From Actinomadura sp. NBRC 104425 (lineage in GTDB: Bacteria > Actinomycetota > Actinomycetes > Streptosporangiales > Streptosporangiaceae), in the NCBI RefSeq assembly GCF_030269545.1, contig NZ_BSTN01000015.1, positions 118,596 through 182,595 on the forward strand: a stretch of DNA of 64,000 bases. The letters are read 5' to 3'. Made by a program: the position numbers and the translations under genes. The notes under the pieces are model-generated. The model did no database searches, had not been told where the DNA came from, and was given only the letters and a program-made list of their open reading frames with translations. This document shows, piece by piece, positions 24,601-34,920 of this stretch. The stretch's first letter is position 1. Every line of letters begins with the position of its first letter.

Positions 24601-24639
24601 TCAGCGCGGCCGGCTAAGAAGCAGCCTTCCTGTCCGCAT
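24601..24639 (-). CDS. leuS leader peptide (12 residues, three consecutive Leu codons)
   Basis: The short frame reads MRTGRLLLSRPR and stops at TGA. Its Leu codons are CTG-CTT-CTT, two of them rare in this GC-rich genome, as expected for a stalling sequence that senses charged tRNA-Leu. It ends 22 bases before the attenuator hairpin. No Shine-Dalgarno is visible. A TAGTCT hexamer (24646-24651, minus strand) six bases before the ATG suggests a leaderless transcript starting at or near the A of ATG. Not detectable by length alone; the call rests on codons, hairpin and position before leuS. Confidence 0.7.
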   Translation of the reverse strand: MRTGRLLLSRPR

Positions 24640-24913
24640 ATACCAAGACTAGCGCAGAGGCAAGGCCGAGCGGGGGCGCACATGGACACTGGCCGCCGGC
24701 GTCCCCGCGCCCCCGCCCGGGCGCACAGCGCCGCGGCGGCGATGAACCGGCCGAGCGTTCTTTTCCAGCACCGGTGCAGCCGCACGACGCACCCGGATGA
24801 CCGCGGCCACCGCGATGCCGGCGGCACCGGCGGCGAGCACGTCCCCGACCTCGCATCGGAGCCTCTCCCCGCCCCGGCGGCCGCGGGAACGGCAGGGCGG
24901 GGCGTTTTGGGTC
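24640..24913. other. Intergenic stretch between the leuS leader and the LPMO promoter
   Basis: About 270 bases separating the divergent leuS and LPMO transcription units. Apart from the leuS -10-like TAGTCT at 24646-24651, I see only GC-rich, Ala/Arg-coding-like sequence with no supported gene. Confidence 0.5.
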
Positions 24914-24968
24914 TTGACGGAGCGGCGGCGGCCGTTACCCTACGGAATCAATAGGAAGGTTTCCTATT
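24914..24968 (+). promoter_or_regulatory. LPMO promoter with an operator palindrome at the transcription start
   Basis: TTGACG (24914-24919) and TACCCT (24936-24941) are separated by 16 bases, a good housekeeping-type promoter. The inverted repeat AATAGGAA-GGT-TTCCTATT (24950-24968) begins about eight bases after the -10 box, so it covers the expected start site. That placement suits repression by a dimeric regulator. Confidence 0.75.
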
Positions 24969-25007
24969 AGTTCGCGCCGGTCTCCCACCCCGCCAGGAGG
25001 AACGCGC

Positions 25008-25598
25008 ATGCCCCGCAAGAGCTCCCTCGCCGTCGCCGCGGCCGTCGCCGTCGGCCTGCCCCTGGTCGGCGCCGCGCCCGCGTTCGCGCACGGCTACACC
25101 ACCTCCCCCGTCAGCCGCGCCCTGCACTGCAAGCAGGGCACCGTCCAGAACTGCGGCCCCATCCAGTGGGAGCCGCAGAGCGTCGAGGGCCCCAAGGGCT
25201 TCCCCCAGTCGGGGCCCGCGGACGGCACGATCTGCGCCGGCGGCGACAGCCGCTGGGCGCCGCTGGACGACCCGCGCGGCGGCCAGTGGCCCGCAACGCG
25301 GGTCGGCTCCGGCCAGTCGTTCACCTTCTCCTGGACCCTCACCGCCGCGCACGCCACCACCTCGTTCCGCTACTTCATCACCCGCGACGGCTGGGACCCG
25401 ACCCGGCCGCTCACCCGGTCCGCCCTGGAGCCGACGCCGTTCCTGCAGCAGGACTACGGCGGTGCGCGGCCCCCGTCGACCGTGTCGCACACCGGCACCC
25501 TGCCCGCCCGGTCCGGCCGCCACCTCATCCTCGCCGTCTGGGACATCGCCGACACGGGCAACGCCTTCTACCAGTGCGCCGACGTCGACTTCGGCTGA
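25008..25598 (+). CDS. Secreted lytic polysaccharide monooxygenase (AA10, chitin-binding type 3)
   Basis: A 196-residue secreted copper enzyme that oxidatively cuts chitin or cellulose. A signal peptide (residues 1-27, ending AAPAFA) leaves His28 as the mature N-terminus in HGYTTSP; with His115 in TAAHATTSF this gives the copper histidine brace. The axial Phe is in GNAFYQC near the C-terminus, and paired cysteines (CKQG and NCGP) suggest a disulfide. It has a single catalytic domain with no added binding module. The ATG follows AGGAGGAA. A palindrome at the promoter suggests substrate-responsive control. Confidence 0.94.
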   Translation: MPRKSSLAVAAAVAVGLPLVGAAPAFAHGYTTSPVSRALHCKQGTVQNCGPIQWEPQSVEGPKGFPQSGPADGTICAGGDSRWAPLDDPRGGQWPATRVGSGQSFTFSWTLTAAHATTSFRYFITRDGWDPTRPLTRSALEPTPFLQQDYGGARPPSTVSHTGTLPARSGRHLILAVWDIADTGNAFYQCADVDFG

Positions 25599-25620
25599 TC
25601 CGGCCGGCCTCCTCCCCGCG

Positions 25621-25651
25621 GCGGCCCGCCGCCCCCTCTCCGGCGGGCCGC
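25621..25651. terminator. Hairpin terminator after the LPMO gene
   Basis: GCGGCCCGCCG (25621-25631) and CGGCGGGCCGC (25641-25651) form a perfect 11-bp stem with a nine-base pyrimidine loop, 22 bases past the stop codon. No T-run follows. Confidence 0.75.
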
Positions 25652-25828
25652 CCTCCGCCGCGCCCCAGCCCGCCCGTCAGATAACCGCCCGGTCACATTT
25701 GCCGGGGGGCGCGGAAAGTGCTCGTCAGAGGGGTGCGCGGACGGGGCGCCATCCAGCAGGATGGGCGCTACCGGTTTTTGGACTCGCCGGTAACAACCGG
25801 TCGGTGACGCCCCGCACTGAGGAGTGCC

Positions 25829-27370
25829 ATGCTCAACCTCTCGGTCCTGCTGGAGGACGCCGCCCGCAAGTCGCCCGACCGCGACGCCGTCGTGTTCGGC
25901 GACATGCGGCTGTCGTACGCGACGATCGACACCATCGCCAACCAGGTGGCGAACCTGCTGCGCGCACGCGGCATCGGCCCGGGCGACAAGGTCGCGCTGT
26001 CGTGTCCGAACGTGCCCTACTTCCCGATGGTGTACTTCGGCATCCTCAAGGCCGGCGCGGCGGTCGTCCCGCTGAACGTGCTGCTCAAGCCGCGGGAGAT
26101 CGCCTACCACCTGGACGACTCCGACGCCAAGGCGCTGTTCGCGTTCGAGGGCACCCCCGAGCTGCCGCTCGGCGAGGCGAACCACGCCGGGTTCCAGCAG
26201 GCCGCCGGGTGCGAGCACATGTTCCTGATGACGGCCGACCCGGGGGCCGCCGAGTCGCCGTACGAGGACGCCGAGCTGTTCTGGCCCGCGGTCGGGGCGC
26301 AGCCGGGCACCTGCGAGCCCGCGCAGACGTCCGCCGAGGACACCGCGGTGATCCTCTACACCAGCGGCACCACCGGGCAGCCCAAGGGCGCCGAGCTGTC
26401 GCACCTGAACATGCTGATGAACGCGTTCGTGTCGGACACCATGTTCAACCGCACCGAGCACGACGTGTCGCTGGTGACGCTGCCGATGTTCCACGCCTTC
26501 GGGCAGTCGTGCGTGATGAACGTGGGCATCCGGCGCCGCGCCACGCTGGTGCTGCAGCCCCGGTTCGAACCCGCCGAGGCGCTGCGGCTGATGGCCAAGG
26601 AGAAGGTCACCATCTTCGCGGGCGTCCCGACGATGTACTGGGCGCTGCTGTCCGACCAGGGCACGGTGCCGGCGGAGGACGTGGCGCGGCACCTGCACAC
26701 CTGCGTGTCGGGCGGGGCGTCGCTGCCGCTGGAGGTGCTCAAGGGCTTCGAGGCCAAGTTCGGCGTCAAGGTCCTCGAGGGCTACGGGCTGTCGGAGACC
26801 TCGCCGGTGGCCTCGTTCAACCAGGCGGACATCGGCCTGAAGCCCGGCTCGATCGGCACCCCCATCTGGGGCGTGGAGATGAAGCTGATCGACGACGACT
26901 GGAAGACGATCGAGGGCGAGGGTCCGGGCGAGATCGCCGTGCGCGGCCACAACGTCATGAAGGGCTACTACGGCCGGCCCGAGGCGACCGCGGAGGCGAT
27001 CCGGGACGGCTGGTTCCGCACCGGCGACATCGCCCGCCGCGACGAGGACGGCTTCTACTTCATCGTCGACCGCTCCAAGGACATGATCATCCGCGGCGGC
27101 TTCAACGTGTACCCGCGGGAGATCGAAGAGGTCCTGATGACCCACCCGCAGGTCTCGCTGGCCGCGGTAGTGGGCGTGCCGCACGACAGCCACGGCGAGG
27201 AGATCAAGGCGTACGTGATCCGCACCCCGGGCGCCACGATCACCGAGGAGGAGCTGGTCGCCTGGGGCAAGGAGCAGTTCGCCGCCTACAAGTACCCGCG
27301 CATCGTGGAGTTCCGCGACGAGCTGCCCATGACCGCCACCGGCAAGATCCTCAAGCGCGAGCTGCGCTGA
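25829..27370 (+). CDS. Long-chain fatty-acid-CoA ligase (AMP-forming)
   Basis: A 513-residue adenylate-forming enzyme that activates a carboxylic acid to its acyl-CoA. Motifs in order: P-loop LYTSGTTGQPKGAELSH (about 172-188), the LPMFHAFGQ segment, VLEGYGLSETSP (A5), GWFRTGDIARRDEDGFY (A7), VDRSKDMIIRGGFNVYPREIE (A8, with the hinge), and the catalytic Lys in PMTATGKILKREL at the C-terminus. The ATG follows TGAGGAG. It stands alone between two terminator-like hairpins. Chain-length preference cannot be told; related fadD-type proteins accept medium to long chains. Confidence 0.93.
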   Translation: MLNLSVLLEDAARKSPDRDAVVFGDMRLSYATIDTIANQVANLLRARGIGPGDKVALSCPNVPYFPMVYFGILKAGAAVVPLNVLLKPREIAYHLDDSDAKALFAFEGTPELPLGEANHAGFQQAAGCEHMFLMTADPGAAESPYEDAELFWPAVGAQPGTCEPAQTSAEDTAVILYTSGTTGQPKGAELSHLNMLMNAFVSDTMFNRTEHDVSLVTLPMFHAFGQSCVMNVGIRRRATLVLQPRFEPAEALRLMAKEKVTIFAGVPTMYWALLSDQGTVPAEDVARHLHTCVSGGASLPLEVLKGFEAKFGVKVLEGYGLSETSPVASFNQADIGLKPGSIGTPIWGVEMKLIDDDWKTIEGEGPGEIAVRGHNVMKGYYGRPEATAEAIRDGWFRTGDIARRDEDGFYFIVDRSKDMIIRGGFNVYPREIEEVLMTHPQVSLAAVVGVPHDSHGEEIKAYVIRTPGATITEEELVAWGKEQFAAYKYPRIVEFRDELPMTATGKILKRELR

Positions 27371-27384
27371 CCTCCTGGCTTGGG

Positions 27385-27425
27385 GCCCACCGCTCTCGAC
27401 GGCAGCGCCGTCCGGAGCGGTGGGC
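27385..27425. terminator. Long hairpin terminator after the acyl-CoA ligase gene
   Basis: GCCCACCGCTC (27385-27395) pairs with GAGCGGTGGGC (27415-27425), and inside it GACGGC (27398-27403) pairs with GCCGTC (27407-27412), leaving only a 2x2 internal loop and a three-base tip: 17 paired bases in all. It lies 15 bases past the stop and may end both converging transcripts. Confidence 0.85.
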
Positions 27426-27521
27426 GCACCGCGACGCGCCGACGCCCCTGGTCCGGGACGGATACGGCAGTCCGCGACATGCCTGACATACCGATGGGCA
27501 CCTGTACCGACGCCGTGGAAG

Positions 27522-27543
27522 CGTCCTGTTCTAGAACAGGACG
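27522..27543. repeat. Perfect 22-bp palindrome across the stop codon of the glycosyltransferase gene
   Basis: Arms CGTCCTGTTCT (27522-27532) and AGAACAGGACG (27533-27543) are exact inverse copies with no spacer. The glycosyltransferase stop (27531-27533, minus strand) is at the centre, so the palindrome encodes the last residues (HVLF). In RNA it would form a hairpin at the very end of translation; as DNA it could bind a dimeric protein. Confidence 0.85.
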
Positions 27544-29522
27544 TGCTCTTCGGCGAAGCCGTAGAAGGCGACGCGGCCATTGGCGAGCAGGCGCCGGTCG
27601 TCGGGCCGCCAGGTGTGCCTGGCCGGGTCGGCGTGCCGGATGGTGACGAACGAGTACCGGTCGGCCGCGTACAGCCGGACTCCGTCGCCGCGCAGCCGGC
27701 GGAACAGGTCGGTGTCCTCGCCGCGCGGCAGGTCGGCGAACCGGTAGGCCCGCAGCAGGTCGGCCTCGGCCAGCAGGGCGCCGCCGCGCAGGTGGTCGAC
27801 GTGGCGGTGCTCGTGGTCGGGCCAGCGCAGCACCGTGGCGCCCGCGGACTCCAGGTAGGCGTAGTGGGCGAGCTTGCCGACCACGCCCGCGTCGGCGTAG
27901 GAGAACGCGGCGACCAGGTCGGCGACGTAGTGCGGGCCGTACAGCTCGTCGTCGTCGATCTTGCCGATGTAGGCGCCGCCGGCCGCGTCCAGGCCGAGGT
28001 TCAGGCAGGCGCCGAGCGGCAGCGACCGGTCGGCGGCCAGCACCGCGACGTCGTCGAGCCCGGCCTCGCGGGCCCGCTTCTCGACCGCCGCGGGCTCCTC
28101 GTCGAGGCCGTGCAGCACGACGACCAGCTGCAGGGGGCGCCAGGTCTGCCGCGCGGCCTGGGCGATGGCGTGGTCGATCTGGCCAGGGCGGTTCGTCGAC
28201 AGCACCAGCGAGACGGGTGGCGGCACGAGGGGTGCGGGATCGCGTAGGCCGACCGCTTCCAGGAGGGTGCCGACGCGGTGCCGGTAGGTGTGCGCGGCGA
28301 GCACCTCGCGCAGCGCCAGATGGGCCTGCCGGTCGCGCAGTTCGGGCGCGGCGAGCAGCGCGCGCAGCACGGTCCGCCCCTCGTCGGCGTCCGCCACCGC
28401 GGGGCCGAACGCGGGTGCCTCCCGCCGCAGTACGACCGGGATGCCCGCGGCCGCCGCCTCGTAGGGCTGCCGCCCGTCCGCGGCCAGCAGCACCTGGTAG
28501 TGCTTGCGCGCCGTCAGCGACTTCTCGTACGGCAGGGGCTCGACGACGCGCTGCCGGTACTTGTGGGGGAAGCCGTTTCCGCGCAAGTGCGCGCCGAGCT
28601 TGGGGGCGGGGGCGAGGAGCGGTTCGTCGTCCTCGTCGTAGTCGCCCTCGTACAGCAGGGGGTAGCGCCCCTGGCCGGGGACGCGGACCGGGTTGTGCAG
28701 CCGCGGCTGCGCCGCGAAGGGCAGCAGGCGCACGCCGTCCGGGTGCCGTGCGGCGGTGGCCTCGTCGACGGCGAAGACGTGGTCGAACAGGGCGGCGTGG
28801 TCGGGCGGGCCGTCGCCGGTGTCCCAGTACACGGTGGGCACGCGGTGCTCGCGGCACCACGCGGCCATCTCCTCGACCGGCAGCCCGGTCGCCGCGGACG
28901 CGACGAGCAGCAGGTCGGGGCGTTCGGCCGCGAAGACGTCGCGCCAGTCGCCGCTGCCGGGGCGGAAGCCGTCCAGTTGCCGCCACTCGTACCGCAGCGC
29001 GAGCGCGAGGGCCGGGGACGCGACGACGGCGGCGGTGACGCCGGGCCGGTTGACCGGGCCGTCGGGGATCGCCGCGGCGGGCGCGTCGAGCGGCTCGGTG
29101 TCGGCGACGCGGATCTCCGGTCGCCGGGTCCGCTTCGGCGCGGCGGGCGGCGCCGGGGGCAGCGCGCGGCCGCGCAGCACCCCGGCGACCCGCCGGTAGG
29201 ACGCGGCGGCCAGCGGGCGCCGCCGCACCGCGGTCAGCGCCTCGCCCAGCCGCCACCAGCGCCGCCGGCGCATCGCCTCGGCCTGCCATTCGGCCTGCTC
29301 GGCGCGGTGCGCCTGGTCGGCGGCGCGCTGCTGCGCGTCGCCGATGTCCCGGACGGCCTCGGCCAGCCGCCGCCTGAGCAGTTCGATGTGCCGGTCGCGG
29401 TCGCGCCTTTCGTGCTCGACCTCGTCCAGCCGCGCCCGCAGGGCCGCGTTCTCGGCGGCCAGCCGGTCGGCGCGTTCCCGCTGCGCCGCGGCGTCGTCGG
29501 CGGGCCTGCCGGTCTGCGTCAC
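27531..29522 (-). CDS. Two-domain glycosyltransferase with N-terminal coiled coil (CgeB-like plus GT2)
   Basis: A 663-residue cytoplasmic protein. Residues about 10-95 form a charged coiled coil. Residues about 150-430 resemble the CgeB/DUF3880-type glycosyltransferase family, with VPTVYWDTGDGPPDH and KHYQVLLAADGRQPYEAAAAGIPVV. Residues about 440-663 are a GT2-fold domain, with VSLVLSTNRPGQ, a nucleotide-sugar Asp-Asp-Asp motif in IGKIDDDELYG, and LPRGEDTDLFRR as the acceptor-side acid. It should transfer sugar to a cell-surface or secondary-metabolite acceptor. The GTG at 29522 follows GGGAGAGG. No other glycan genes are adjacent. Confidence 0.8.
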   Translation of the reverse strand: MTQTGRPADDAAAQRERADRLAAENAALRARLDEVEHERRDRDRHIELLRRRLAEAVRDIGDAQQRAADQAHRAEQAEWQAEAMRRRRWWRLGEALTAVRRRPLAAASYRRVAGVLRGRALPPAPPAAPKRTRRPEIRVADTEPLDAPAAAIPDGPVNRPGVTAAVVASPALALALRYEWRQLDGFRPGSGDWRDVFAAERPDLLLVASAATGLPVEEMAAWCREHRVPTVYWDTGDGPPDHAALFDHVFAVDEATAARHPDGVRLLPFAAQPRLHNPVRVPGQGRYPLLYEGDYDEDDEPLLAPAPKLGAHLRGNGFPHKYRQRVVEPLPYEKSLTARKHYQVLLAADGRQPYEAAAAGIPVVLRREAPAFGPAVADADEGRTVLRALLAAPELRDRQAHLALREVLAAHTYRHRVGTLLEAVGLRDPAPLVPPPVSLVLSTNRPGQIDHAIAQAARQTWRPLQLVVVLHGLDEEPAAVEKRAREAGLDDVAVLAADRSLPLGACLNLGLDAAGGAYIGKIDDDELYGPHYVADLVAAFSYADAGVVGKLAHYAYLESAGATVLRWPDHEHRHVDHLRGGALLAEADLLRAYRFADLPRGEDTDLFRRLRGDGVRLYAADRYSFVTIRHADPARHTWRPDDRRLLANGRVAFYGFAEEHVLF

Positions 29523-29661
29523 GGGCCTCTCCCAAGTGAACGTCGCTGGGGTCGACCTGCCACGCTAGGCGGCCTGCAGCGTTCCAGCGGGCGACGTCAC
29601 CGGGTGTTCGCCGAACGTTCGGCGGGCGGAGGCGTTCAGCGGCGACGTTCAGCGGCGACGT

Positions 29662-30909
<1,248 letters not shown>

Positions 30910-30937
30910 CGCGCCACCCGAGTTTCAGAACGTCATT

Positions 30938-30968
30938 CGGTTTACAAATAGCCTCGCAAAGTAAACCG
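30938..30968. promoter_or_regulatory. Inverted repeat upstream of the P450 gene
   Basis: CGGTTTAC (30938-30945) and GTAAACCG (30961-30968) are perfect inverse copies 15 bases apart, 29 bases before the P450 start. The AT-rich sequence stands out from its surroundings. The spacing suits a dimeric regulator touching successive helical turns. Confidence 0.6.
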
Positions 30969-31011
30969 GCAGCGCGGGAGTCCCATCCGCGTGACAAGCG
31001 TCACACTCGCG

Positions 31012-31902
31012 CTAGGCGGCGGTGATCCAGTCCAGGATGAGCCGGTTGACCTCGGCGGGACGTTCCAGGTGCAGGAAGTGGCCCGTGCCGGGGACGAGTT
31101 CGGCGCGCGAACCGGGCGGCAGGTGGGCCAGCACGGCCGTAAGGTCCCCGCCCGGCGCGAACGCGTCCGCGCCCACGCACCCGTCGTCGGCGCCGTGCAG
31201 GTAGAGCAGCGGCCGCTCGGCCGGTGCGGACACCGCCTCCTGCTGCGCCGCGTACCGGTCGAGGTGGCGCCGCGGGTCGAACATGGCGCGGTAGTAGCCG
31301 AGGGCGGCGGCGAGGTTGGCGGGTTCGGCCAGGCAGTCCATGACGCGGGCGACGTCGTCCGCCGCGTCGTAGCCGGGCGACCAGTCGCGCCACAGCCCGG
31401 CGACGAACTCGGCGTTCACCGCGGCCTCGGCCAGCGGCGTCTGGAACAGGAACATGTAGAACGACCGCTTGAGCTGCTCGTAGCGGGCGAACGCGGTCAG
31501 CATCGACGCCATCGGCGGCACCGCGAGCGTCACGGCGCGGCGCCACCGGCCGGGCGCGTGGGCGACGGCGCCGTAGGCGGCGAACGCACCCCAGTCGTGC
31601 CCGATGAGCACCGCGTCGGGGCCGCCGCCGAACGCCTCGTGCAGCGCCACGGCGTCGGCGACGAGCGCACCGACCTGGTACGCACCGTCGTCCGGCACCG
31701 CCGTGGGCGCGTAGCCGCGCATGAACGGGGCGACGGCGTGGTAGCCGGCGGCGGCCAGCTCGGGCAGCAGGTGCCGCCACGTGTGGGCCGAGTCGGGGAA
31801 GCCGTGCAGGCACAGCGCGAGCGGCCCGCCGTCCGCTCCGGCCTCCAGACAGCCGAACTCCAACCCGTTGGCCGTGACGGCCCGCGCGCGCACGTCGTCC
31901 AC
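31012..31902 (-). CDS. Alpha/beta-hydrolase, epoxide hydrolase-like
   Basis: A 296-residue alpha/beta-hydrolase. The oxyanion motif is LHGFPDSAHTW (residues about 33-43), the nucleophile is Asp in the elbow GHDWGAFAAY, an acid is offered by GADDGCVG, and the catalytic His is in GTGHFLHLE. An Asp nucleophile marks epoxide hydrolases and haloalkane dehalogenases; HGFPD and the MRGYAPT segment favour an epoxide hydrolase. The terminus (PAEVNRLILDWI) is typical. It is on the same strand as the P450 but upstream of it with its own promoter region, so a shared pathway is possible but not shown. Confidence 0.87.
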   Translation of the reverse strand: MDDVRARAVTANGLEFGCLEAGADGGPLALCLHGFPDSAHTWRHLLPELAAAGYHAVAPFMRGYAPTAVPDDGAYQVGALVADAVALHEAFGGGPDAVLIGHDWGAFAAYGAVAHAPGRWRRAVTLAVPPMASMLTAFARYEQLKRSFYMFLFQTPLAEAAVNAEFVAGLWRDWSPGYDAADDVARVMDCLAEPANLAAALGYYRAMFDPRRHLDRYAAQQEAVSAPAERPLLYLHGADDGCVGADAFAPGGDLTAVLAHLPPGSRAELVPGTGHFLHLERPAEVNRLILDWITAA

Positions 31903-32120
31903 CTCGGCTCCCTCCCCGGTCCACCGAGCGCGACGTTACCCCGGCCGCCCACCGGCGCCCAGACCCCGGCGTTCGCCGCTGCCGTGCCCGGCGTCCGCCG
32001 AGGGCCTGACCGATGCTGCGCACGTCGAGCGGCTGCCGGGCGGCGCAGGGGAAACGGGCTTGCGCGGGTCACGCCCGCGGAAACCCGTCCCTCTCGTCTG
32101 CTACGACGCTCGTACGCGGA

Positions 32121-33386
<1,266 letters not shown>

Positions 33387-33461
33387 GTTCTTCCTCCTGT
33401 CTCTCCGCCCCGAGCCGGGCCGTGCCCCGGTTCCGCCGGGGCATCCCCCCGGTGGCGCGGC

Positions 33462-34826
33462 TCAGCGCCCGCGCACACATTTGTCGTAGAGGTCCAGCAG
33501 GCGCTTGTCGGGGTCGTACGTCTCCTTGAGCCGCCGGTAGGTCTCCCCGTCGTAGTGCCGCCAGAACTCGTCACGGCTGTAAAAAGCAGTCGAGTAGAGG
33601 GACTTATGCCCCTCAAGCGCGGCGACCTTACGTTCGATGAGCCGGTTGTGGTACTCGGGGATCTTCCCCGGAGGCAGCCTGACCGTCCCCCAGAAACCGA
33701 CGTTGACGTAGGTGCGGCCCGGCTCCAGCGGGTACAGCGGCCAGCGGTCGCGCGCGCGCAGCGGGCACAGCCACACCGGGCTCATGCCCACCTTGTCGTG
33801 GAAGAAGTCGAGGAACTCCGGCAGCCGCTCCACCGGCACCTCGATGTCCTGGATGACGTCCTCGCGGGGACGCTGCCCCCGCCACCGGTCGATCCGGGCG
33901 ACGACATGGAACCGCCGGTCGTAGGCCACCAGCTTGCGGTACACGTCCGACCGCTTGGCCTTGTCCGGCCACAGCCGGCGCACCAGCGGATGCTGGACGC
34001 CGAACGCCCGCGAGCACCAGAACCAGTCGGTGTCCCAGCGCCAGATGTAGTCGCGCACCGTCAGAAAGTCGACCGACCGCTGCTGGATGGACCGGTAGTA
34101 GATCTTCTGGCCGGTGTAGTCGGAGGTGTAGGGCGCACGGTCGGTGAACGTCCCGACCGTCAGGTACGCCTCGCCCGGACCGAACACCGTGCCGTCGAGG
34201 AAGTCGACCGGCTCGCCCTCGTACTCCCCCGCCTCGCACAGCTCGGCGATCGCCTTTGCGCACGCCTCCGCCGAGCCGTACCGCAGGTGACGCAGCCGCA
34301 CGTACGGCTTGACGGGCATCAGCTCGATCTTCAACCGCAGCGTGTAGCCGAGCGTGCCGTAGGAGTTGGGGAACCCGTAGAACAGGTCGGCGTGCTCGTC
34401 GCGGGTGGCGGTGACGACCTGGCCGTCCCCGGTCAGCACCTGCATCTCCAGCACCGCCTCGTGCGGCAGGCCGAGCCGGAAGGACGACGACTCGATGCCG
34501 AGGCCGGTCACCGCGCCGCCGAGCGTGATGGTCTTCAGCTGCGGCACCACCGTGGGCATCAGCCCGTACGGCAGGGTCGCGTCCACCAGGTCCTCATAGG
34601 TGGTCATGCCCTGCACGTCGGCGGTGCGCGCCTCCGGATCGACGCTCAGCACCTTGTCGAACCCCGAAACGTCCAGCCCGGGCGCGTCCGACGGGTCCCG
34701 CCAGCGGAACAGGTTCGACGTCTTCTTCGCCAGCCGCACCGGCGTCCCCGGCGGAATGGCGGCGTACGACCGGCGCAGCGCGTCCACCGCGCGCTGATGA
34801 TCGTCTCTGATCGCTAGCTCGGTCAT
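33462..34826 (-). CDS. tmsA: FAD-binding oxidoreductase of 10-methyl fatty acid synthesis (TmsA/Rv0449c-like)
   Basis: A 454-residue flavoprotein of the DHCR24/BfaA type that reduces the 10-methylene intermediate to a 10-methyl branch. The FAD_binding_4 region includes DVQGMTTYEDLVDATLPYGLMPTVVP (about 67-92) and TLGGAVTGLGIESSSFRLGL. The C-terminal half has KPYVRLRHLRY, YYRSIQQRSVDFLTVRDYIWRWDTDWFW and NVGFWGTVRLPPG, all typical of this group. The ATG at 34826 follows GGGGGAGGA. It heads a two-gene unit with tmsB. Predicted membrane lipids with 10-methyl C18:0 agree with Thermomonosporaceae chemotaxonomy. Confidence 0.9.
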   Translation of the reverse strand: MTELAIRDDHQRAVDALRRSYAAIPPGTPVRLAKKTSNLFRWRDPSDAPGLDVSGFDKVLSVDPEARTADVQGMTTYEDLVDATLPYGLMPTVVPQLKTITLGGAVTGLGIESSSFRLGLPHEAVLEMQVLTGDGQVVTATRDEHADLFYGFPNSYGTLGYTLRLKIELMPVKPYVRLRHLRYGSAEACAKAIAELCEAGEYEGEPVDFLDGTVFGPGEAYLTVGTFTDRAPYTSDYTGQKIYYRSIQQRSVDFLTVRDYIWRWDTDWFWCSRAFGVQHPLVRRLWPDKAKRSDVYRKLVAYDRRFHVVARIDRWRGQRPREDVIQDIEVPVERLPEFLDFFHDKVGMSPVWLCPLRARDRWPLYPLEPGRTYVNVGFWGTVRLPPGKIPEYHNRLIERKVAALEGHKSLYSTAFYSRDEFWRHYDGETYRRLKETYDPDKRLLDLYDKCVRGR

Positions 34827-34920
34827 CAGTCCTCCCCCACGCACACACAAGTAAATCGATCATCCCATGTATCGTCCACATATCCATGGGGTTAGCGTCG
34901 TCACAGGAGGTGAGGAGTCG

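Noticed and set aside
24429..24640. T-box element upstream of leuS
   Set aside because: No T-box core motif (the TGGNACCGCG type) or specifier stem was found; a leader peptide with Leu codons and a terminator fits the sequence directly.
29635..29661. Short tandem duplication of GTTCAGCGGCGAC after the P450 stop
   Set aside because: Only two copies, in a GC-rich intergenic position; probably simple slippage without function.
31012..31902. Haloalkane dehalogenase identity for the alpha/beta-hydrolase
   Set aside because: The nucleophile is also Asp, but the HGFPD motif favours the epoxide hydrolase group, and the halide-binding Trp pair cannot be confirmed.
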